The position numbers and the translations under genes were made by a program. Source: JBKPHS01 sp046729975 (GTDB lineage: Bacteria; Actinomycetota; Thermoleophilia; Solirubrobacterales; Thermoleophilaceae). From it: a DNA stretch of 47,663 nucleotides. This document shows, piece by piece, positions 43,344 to 47,663 of the stretch; position 1 is the first letter of the stretch, and the number at the start of each line of letters is the position of its first letter. Below the pieces are notes generated by a model that saw only the letters and a list, made by a program, of their open reading frames with translations, had not been told where the DNA came from and ran no database searches. The DNA lies in assembly GCA_046729975.1 (NCBI GenBank), contig JBKPHS010000106.1, positions 1 to 47,663 of the forward strand. Reading direction: 5' to 3'.

Positions 43344-43826
43344 TCAGCCTCCGAGCGAGCGGTAGCCGCTTCGGTGATAGACGAGTGGCTCGCCGCCGGG
43401 CGCTTCCACGTCCTCAACCGCTGCGACCCCGATCATGTGGTCGCCGCCGGGGACGAGCTCCCGAACCGATCCCGTCAGCCAGGCGACCACGCCGTCGAGG
43501 ATCGGCAGCCCGTCGACGTTGTGGTAACCGACCCCGTCGAACTTCTCGCGCTCCGGAGCCTTGCTCGCGAAGCGGGACGCGAGCGGCTGCTGCGACTCGG
43601 ACAGCACGTTCACCGCCAGCCTGCCCGACTCGCGGACCGCGGCCAGCGTGCGAGAGCTGTTCTCGAGGCAGACGAGCATCAGCACCGGCTCGAGCGACAG
43701 CGAGCAGATCGCGTTCGCCGTCAGCCCGGAGGGACCCGCCGAGCCCGTGCTCGTCACGACGGTCACGCCGGTCGCGAAGTGGCTGATCGCGGCCCTGTAG
43801 GCGGCCGCGTCGAGTTCGGCAGGCAT
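43344..43826 (-). CDS. Flavin reductase family protein
   Basis: 160 residues. It starts with YRAAISHFATGVTVVTS and has GLTANAICSLSLEPVLMLVCLENSSRTLAAVRESGRLAVNVLSESQQPLASRFA, then GVVAWLTGSVRELVPGGDHMIGVAAVE. This is the FMN-binding split barrel of the reductase component of two-component monooxygenases. It uses NAD(P)H to reduce free flavin; no partner oxygenase is in the window. The ATG follows a TTATAC box by eight bases and is divergent from the RsbW-like gene. Confidence 0.94.
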   Translation of the reverse strand: MPAELDAAAYRAAISHFATGVTVVTSTGSAGPSGLTANAICSLSLEPVLMLVCLENSSRTLAAVRESGRLAVNVLSESQQPLASRFASKAPEREKFDGVGYHNVDGLPILDGVVAWLTGSVRELVPGGDHMIGVAAVEDVEAPGGEPLVYHRSGYRSLGG

Positions 43827-43834
43827 TCTCCGGG

Positions 43835-43841
43835 GTATAAC
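43835..43841. promoter_or_regulatory. Shared -10 (GTATAAC/GTTATAC) between divergent genes
   Basis: Plus strand TATAAC lies 21 bases before the ATG of the kinase-like gene. Minus strand TTATAC ends eight bases before the flavin reductase ATG. Only 36 bases separate the two start codons. Confidence 0.5.
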
Positions 43842-43862
43842 GAATTGCCAGGCCGACGACCG

Positions 43863-44261
43863 ATGGCCGCCCATTTCTCCGAGCGCGAGCTCTCCATACC
43901 CGCCGATCTCGCACGGCTTCCCGACGCGCGCCAGTGGGCGGAGCGCGTGGCCGCCGATTACGGCTTCGACTCGCAGACGTGCTACCAGATCAAGATGGCG
44001 ACGAGCGAGGCCGTGGCCAACGCCGTCGAGCACGGCTCGCGCTCGGCCATGGACGAGATCAAGCTGCGGGCCCGTGACGAGGGCGGAGAGCTCGCAATCT
44101 ACGTGACCGACAGGGGCAGCTTCGTGCCGAAGATCGAGCCACGCGGCGCGCTGCCCGAGCGCGGTCGCGGGCTCGCCTTCATGGGCCAGCTGATGGACGA
44201 GGTGGACCTCCGGCCCGGACCGGAGGGCACCATCATCCGCTTTTCGAAGCGGCTCCTCTAG
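43863..44261 (+). CDS. RsbW-like anti-sigma factor / serine-protein kinase (GHKL ATPase)
   Basis: 132 residues of a single HATPase domain. The N-box is SEAVANAVEHGS (49-60), the G1 box VTDRGSF (81-87), and the G2 box ERGRGLAFM (99-107), ending GTIIRFSKRL. Such proteins bind sigma factors or phosphorylate anti-sigma antagonists in stress-response switches. No antagonist (STAS) or sigma gene is next to it, so it is an orphan. The 3' end overlaps the Ku gene by 29 nt in convergent orientation. Confidence 0.93.
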   Translation: MAAHFSERELSIPADLARLPDARQWAERVAADYGFDSQTCYQIKMATSEAVANAVEHGSRSAMDEIKLRARDEGGELAIYVTDRGSFVPKIEPRGALPERGRGLAFMGQLMDEVDLRPGPEGTIIRFSKRLL

Positions 44262-45105
44262 AGCGCTTGCGCTTCGGCTCGGTCGGCTGCTTGCGGCTCC
44301 TCGCCTCGCGCACGCTCGCCTCGAGCGCCTCCATCAGGTCCGGCACGGGCGCCGCGGACGGCCGTGGCTCGGGCGCCATGGCCACCTCGTCGCCGGCGCG
44401 CTTTCGCTCGACGAGGGCCTGGAGCTCGCGGTTCCGCTCGTTCTCGAACTCGGCCGGATCGAACGGGCGCGAGAGGCTCTCCACAAGCTGGGTCGCCACG
44501 TCGAGCTCACGCTGGAGCACCTCCGTGCCGCGCACCCTGTCCTCGATCTCGTCCTTCGGACGGACGTCCTCGGGGTAGAAGAGCAGCTCCAGGACGAGCG
44601 CGTCGCCCGCGGGACGCACGAGCGCGAGGTGCTCCCGCCGCGAGAGAACGAAGCGGCCGACCGCGGCCCGGCCCGTGCGTCGCATCGCCTCGAGGAGGAG
44701 GGCGTACGGGCGCTCGGACCCCTGTTGCGGCATCACGTAGTAGCTGCGGTCGTAGTGCACCGGGTCGATCTCTGAGACATCGACGAAGGCCTCGATGTCG
44801 ATCGTCCTGCGGCGGTCGGCCTTCAGAGCTTCCAGCTCATCCGGCGAGATCACTACGAAGCGGCCCGGGTCGAGCTCGATGCCGCGGACGGTCTCCGCAG
44901 CCTCGCGCGCCGGCGGCGGCGCCGTGTCCTCGCCCTCCGGCTCGGACTCAACTTGCTCGGGCACGACGAATTGCCGCCGCACCGGATGTAGCGTCTCGGC
45001 GTCAAGGATGCGGAACTTCGGATCGCTGCGCTTGGTCGCCACGCCGAGCGCGACGGGGATGTTCACCAGCCCGAAGCTGATGGTGCCTTTCCAGATCGCG
45101 CGCAC
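44233..45105 (-). CDS. ku: Ku protein (non-homologous end joining)
   Basis: 290 residues. It starts MRAIWKGTISFGLVNIPVALG, the invariant bacterial Ku opening, followed by FVVISPDELEALKADRRRTIDIEAFVDVSEIDPVHYDRSYYV and EDVRPKDEIE, and ends with a Lys/Arg-rich tail. It forms a dimeric ring on DNA ends and recruits LigD. Compared with typical Ku, the segment around residues 40-70 is diverged and rich in Glu/Pro without the usual Cys pair. No ligD is in the window. The start lies behind an interval (45106-45249) in which I see no gene. Confidence 0.95.
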   Translation of the reverse strand: MRAIWKGTISFGLVNIPVALGVATKRSDPKFRILDAETLHPVRRQFVVPEQVESEPEGEDTAPPPAREAAETVRGIELDPGRFVVISPDELEALKADRRRTIDIEAFVDVSEIDPVHYDRSYYVMPQQGSERPYALLLEAMRRTGRAAVGRFVLSRREHLALVRPAGDALVLELLFYPEDVRPKDEIEDRVRGTEVLQRELDVATQLVESLSRPFDPAEFENERNRELQALVERKRAGDEVAMAPEPRPSAAPVPDLMEALEASVREARSRKQPTEPKRKRSRGAASKSG

Positions 45106-45249
45106 GGACCCAGTGTGGCAGTAGATGCCCCGACGACGGCCTTGATCGCCGCCGATGTGGACGACCTCGGCGCATCCGTCGCCTACTACAGGTCGTCACG
45201 GCCGCCGCCGGGGCGAGTGGGGGATTCGCCGGCCGTCCGGCCGTCCCTG

Positions 45250-45636
45250 CTACCTGATCTCGATCTTGCCGTGCATGCCCAGCTCCTCGTGGTTGCCCAC
45301 GGTGCAGACCATTCGGTAGCTGCCGGCCGCGAGGTCGAGCCGGGCGGACCTCGTCTCCCCTCCCTGGAATGTCGTCGTCCCGCCAAGCTCCTGGTCTCCC
45401 CTGGACACCTTCAGGTTGTGCGCGAGCGACCCCTCGTTCTTCAAGCGGATCTCCAGTGGCCTCCCGGCCGCGCCCCGCACGACAACGTTCTTCGGGTCGA
45501 ACGAGTACTCGCGGCCGACGACGTCGACGGGTGTGCCGGCCTCCACCGTGGCGGTCCGGGCGCCCTCGTCGTCACCGCCGCCGCAGCCCGCGAGCAGGAC
45601 CGCGACGAGTCCGATGAGGGCGAGGGGGCGGCGCAC
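45250..45636 (-). CDS. Cupredoxin lipoprotein
   Basis: 128 residues from GTG. LIGLVAVLLAGCGGGDD is a lipoprotein signal (lipidated Cys18). The cupredoxin domain has VDVVGREYSFDPKNVVV, His73 in LAHNLKV and Cys111, His116, Met121 in CTVGNHEELGMHG, a plastocyanin-type ligand loop with full type-1 copper set. It is a membrane-anchored periplasmic electron carrier. The GTG is nine bases from a TACTAT box and only 24 bases from the divergent start of a cytochrome c lipoprotein, which suggests joint function. Confidence 0.9.
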   Translation of the reverse strand: MRRPLALIGLVAVLLAGCGGGDDEGARTATVEAGTPVDVVGREYSFDPKNVVVRGAAGRPLEIRLKNEGSLAHNLKVSRGDQELGGTTTFQGGETRSARLDLAAGSYRMVCTVGNHEELGMHGKIEIR

Positions 45637-45645
45637 GGACGGCGG

Positions 45646-45652
45646 ATAGTAT
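45646..45652. promoter_or_regulatory. Single -10 core shared by two divergent leaderless genes
   Basis: ATAGTAT reads TAGTAT on the plus strand (eight bases before the cytochrome GTG at 45661) and TACTAT on the minus strand (nine bases before the cupredoxin GTG at 45636). The whole intergenic region is 24 bp, so any -35 contact would lie inside the opposite coding sequence. Neither gene has a Shine-Dalgarno. Confidence 0.65.
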
Positions 45653-45660
45653 GCCCGGCC

Positions 45661-46056
45661 GTGACCCGCCCGAAGCCCGGTCTGCTCGCCTGCTTGGCGC
45701 TTCTTGGCGTGCTCGCTGCCGGCTGCGGCCAGAGCATCGAGGTCAGCGAGAAGGACCCGAACAGCCCGGTCCGGAAGGGCGCGGTGCTCTTCAACGAGCG
45801 CTGCAGCGGCTGCCACACCCTCACCGCCGCGGCCGCCCAGGGATCCAAGCCGGAGCGGCAGGTCTCGGGCGGCGAGCGCACCAACGGGCCGAACTTCAAC
45901 ACGCGCAAGGAGAGCCGCGACGACGTGCTGTTCGCGATCCGGAACGGCGGGTTCTCGGGCGCGATCATGCCGGCGAACGTCGTGGTCGGGCAGGACGCTG
46001 AGCACGTGGCGGAGTTCGTGTCGAAGTACGCGGGCAAGAGCTCGTCCGGCGACTGA
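45661..46056 (+). CDS. Cytochrome c lipoprotein, class I
   Basis: 131 residues. The lipobox is LLGVLAAGC (lipidated Cys22). The haem motif CSGCH is at 48-52 (RCSGCHTLTAAAAQ) and the axial Met is at 103 in AIMPAN. A small mono-haem domain spans 35-125. It carries electrons on the outer face of the membrane. It shares its promoter region with a cupredoxin lipoprotein and is followed 19 bases later by serS. Confidence 0.93.
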   Translation: MTRPKPGLLACLALLGVLAAGCGQSIEVSEKDPNSPVRKGAVLFNERCSGCHTLTAAAAQGSKPERQVSGGERTNGPNFNTRKESRDDVLFAIRNGGFSGAIMPANVVVGQDAEHVAEFVSKYAGKSSSGD

Positions 46057-46075
46057 CGACCCCCGGAGGGGCGCC

Positions 46076-47326
46076 GTTCTCGACCTGAAGGCCATCCGCA
46101 GCGACCCGGACGGCGTCAGAGCCGCGCTGGCCCGCCGGGGAGCCGCGGACTCGATCGACGAAGTGCTGCGGCTCGACGCGCGGCGGCGTGAGCTGCTCCC
46201 CGAGCTCGAGCAGCTCCGCGCCACGCAGAACCGGGCGAGCGAGCAGATCGCCGAGGCGAAGCGTGGGGGCGAGGACGCCAGCGTCGCGATCGACGAGATG
46301 CGGGAGGTGGCCACGCGCGTCAAGGAGCTCCAGGCCGAGGTCGCCGAGGTCGACGAGCGGTTGAGGACCGCGCTGGCCGCCGTGCCGAACGTCCCCGACG
46401 CGTCCGTGCCCGAGAAGGACGAGGAGGTGCTGCGCGAGGTCGGGGAGGCAGGCGCGGCCGGCCGGGACCATCTCGACCTGCTCGACGGGCTCGTCGACAT
46501 GGAGGCCGGCGCAAAGGTGTCGGGCTCGCGCTTCGCCTATCTGAAGGGACCGCTCGTGCTGCTCGAGTTCGCTCTGGTTCGGTGGGCGCTCGAGGTGCTG
46601 GGCGGCAAGGGCTTCACGCCGGTCGTCCCGCCGGTGCTGGTGCGCGAGGAGGCTCTCTTCGGCACCGGCTTCCTGCCGGACACCGAGCAGCAGATCTACC
46701 GGCTGCCAGAGGACGATCTCTACCTCGCGGGCACCTCGGAGGTGCCGCTCGCCTCGCTTCACACGGGAGAGATCCTGGGCGGGGACGTGCTCCCGCTCCG
46801 CTACGCGGGCTTCTCCACGTGCTTTCGGCGCGAGGCCGGGGCGGCCGGCAAGGACACGCGCGGGATCTTCCGCGTGCATCAGTTCGACAAGGTCGAGATG
46901 TTCTCGTTCGTCGAGCCCGAGGAATCGCCGGACGAGCACGAGCGTCTGCTCGCGATCGAGGAGGAGCTGCTCCAAGCGCTGGAGATCCCCTACCGCGTGG
47001 TCAACATCCCGGCCTGGGACCTGGGCGCCTCGGCGGCCAAGAAGTACGACCTCGAGGCGTGGCTGCCCGGTCAGGAGCGCTACCGCGAGTTGACCTCGTG
47101 CTCCAACACGACCGACTTCCAGGCGCGCCGCCTCGACGTCCGCTACCGGCCCGCGGACGGCGGCGGCCCGCGCCAGGTGCACACGCTGAACGGCACGGCG
47201 GTGGCGGTCGGCCGCACGATCATCGCCATCGTCGAGAACCACCAGCAGGAGGACGGAAGCGTCCGGATTCCGGCGGTGCTCCATCCCTTCGGGGCTCCGC
47301 AGGTGATCGGTCCTGCGCGCGAGTAG
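46076..47326 (+). CDS. serS: Seryl-tRNA synthetase, probably starting at GTT
   Basis: 416 residues. The N-terminal coiled-coil arm starts LDLKAIRSDPDGVRAAL and runs to about residue 105. The class II core has AGTSEVPLASLH, the motif 2 region CFRREAGAAGKDTRGIFRVHQFDKVE, ELTSCSNTTDFQARRL, and motif 3 HTLNGTAVAVGRTIIAIVEN. It charges tRNA-Ser. The initiator position of the usual MLDLK opening is GTT (46076-46078), with GGAGGGG ending five bases upstream; there is no ATG, GTG or TTG in frame between the cytochrome gene and 46163. The tRNA-Ser gene follows 14 bases after the stop. Confidence 0.93.
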   Translation, partial: VLDLKAIRSDPDGVRAALARRGAADSIDEVLRLDARRRELLPELEQLRATQNRASEQIAEAKRGGEDASVAIDEMREVATRVKELQAEVAEVDERLRTALAAVPNVPDASVPEKDEEVLREVGEAGAAGRDHLDLLDGLVDMEAGAKVSGSRFAYLKGPLVLLEFALVRWALEVLGGKGFTPVVPPVLVREEALFGTGFLPDTEQQIYRLPEDDLYLAGTSEVPLASLHTGEILGGDVLPLRYAGFSTCFRREAGAAGKDTRGIFRVHQFDKVEMFSFVEPEESPDEHERLLAIEEELLQALEIPYRVVNIPAWDLGASAAKKYDLEAWLPGQERYRELTSCSNTTDFQARRLDVRYRPADGGGPRQVHTLNGTAVAVGRTIIAIVENHQQEDGSVRIPAVLHPFGAPQVIGPARE

Positions 47327-47340
47327 CCTGGAATCGGCCC

Positions 47341-47430
47341 GGAGGGGTGGCAGAGCGGTCGAATGCGGCGGTCTTGAAAACCGCTAGGCCCCGTCCAGGG
47401 GTCTCGTGGGTTCGAATCCCACCCCCTCCG
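47341..47430 (+). tRNA. tRNA-Ser (UGA anticodon)
   Basis: 90 nt. The acceptor stem GGAGGGG pairs with CCCCTCC (47423-47429), discriminator G at 47430. The anticodon stem GCGGT/ACCGC (47368-47372, 47380-47384) encloses the loop CTTGAAA with anticodon TGA at 47375-47377. The variable arm is long (TAGGCCCCGTCCAGGGGTCTC region), as in class II serine tRNAs, and the T arm is GTGGG TTCGAAT CCCAC. No CCA is encoded. It follows its own synthetase gene. Confidence 0.97.
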
Positions 47431-47530
47431 CTCCGACGCGCGCATTGGCCCTGCTCGAACGCCAACGAGGGCAGGACCGAGGCCCGTGCATTCGGGCTCA
47501 GACGACTGGCGACGTGGGTACTAGGTCAGA

Positions 47531-47663
47531 GTGCTTTCGGACTTCGCGACCGAGACGATCGAGGCGAACGGGATCTCGATCAATGTGTGTCGCGGCGGCG
47601 GTGGGCCGCCTGTCCTGCTCCTGCACGGCTATCCACAGACGCACGTCATGTGGCACCGGGTGG
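47531..47663 (+). CDS. Alpha/beta hydrolase, dehalogenase-like, N-terminal fragment
   Basis: The gene runs off the window after 44 codons. It starts at GTG; the residues ETIEANGISINVCRGG and PPVLLLHGYPQTHVMWHRV match the first strands and HGYPQTH oxyanion motif typical of fluoroacetate/haloacetate dehalogenase-like hydrolases. The nucleophile region lies outside the window, so the activity is open. The 100 bases between the tRNA and this start show nothing recognisable. Confidence 0.8.
   Translation, partial: MLSDFATETIEANGISINVCRGGGGPPVLLLHGYPQTHVMWHRV

Noticed and set aside
45115..45249. Plus-strand open frame starting at GTG 45115 between ku and the cupredoxin gene
   Set aside because: It runs through the cupredoxin gene as a mirror frame, has no domain, and its start has no ribosome site.

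Overview
This is a very GC-rich, gene-dense window with many GTG/TTG starts. It looks like an actinobacterium, most likely of the Thermoleophilia/Solirubrobacterales type. Pointers are the stand-alone bacterial Ku, a DUF7144-type membrane protein, secreted cupredoxins with a C-terminal Ig-like tail, and many start codons lacking a Shine-Dalgarno but sitting 6-9 nt behind a TANNNT box (leaderless mRNAs). The taxonomic call is inference; there is no rRNA or marker phylogeny here.

Layout. 1-2453: end of an EamA transporter facing a minus-strand set (APH-type kinase, HAD phosphatase, small split-barrel protein). 2540-5830: a copper island with two small secreted cupredoxins, an RpiB-like isomerase on the other strand, and a large secreted protein that I read as a PHM-like copper monooxygenase domain fused to a cupredoxin. 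5851-12927: a run of plus-strand housekeeping and accessory genes (Fpg-like glycosylase, GNAT, Bcp peroxiredoxin, glycolipid-binding-like protein, SRPBCC, LPG-synthase-like membrane protein, SDR, alpha/beta hydrolase, sugar-dehydrogenase-like lipoprotein), many joined by 4-nt overlaps. 12924-15611: saccharopine-dehydrogenase-like reductase, CBS protein, small unknowns and a membrane protein. 15636-18645: an accessory sigma-factor module (SigG/SigJ-like sigma factor, RibD-type reductase, VOC protein, two DUF1579 genes) in visible decay: the sigma gene has an in-frame amber codon and one DUF1579 copy is frameshifted and truncated.

18677-27813: acs and rpe, a tandem-domain ThyX homologue, a mini-glutaredoxin, proline dehydrogenase plus P5C dehydrogenase that together look like a PutA split at a GTGA junction, a CYTH-like protein and a DUF7144 protein. 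27922-42636: a complete 14-gene nuo operon (nuoA to nuoN, minus strand) for proton-pumping NADH:quinone oxidoreductase (complex I). 42673-47663: a small membrane protein, flavin reductase and RsbW-like kinase (divergent), Ku, a divergent cupredoxin/cytochrome c lipoprotein pair separated by only 24 bp, serS whose expected initiator is GTT, its cognate tRNA-Ser(UGA), and the start of a dehalogenase-like hydrolase.

Themes. Complex I, ProDH/P5CDH, Acs, periplasmic cytochrome c and several type-1 copper proteins fit an aerobic respiring heterotroph. The strongest candidates for something new are the PHM-like/cupredoxin fusion (4418-5830), the tandem ThyX with complementary motif loss (21630-23222), and the recurrent divergent leaderless promoters.
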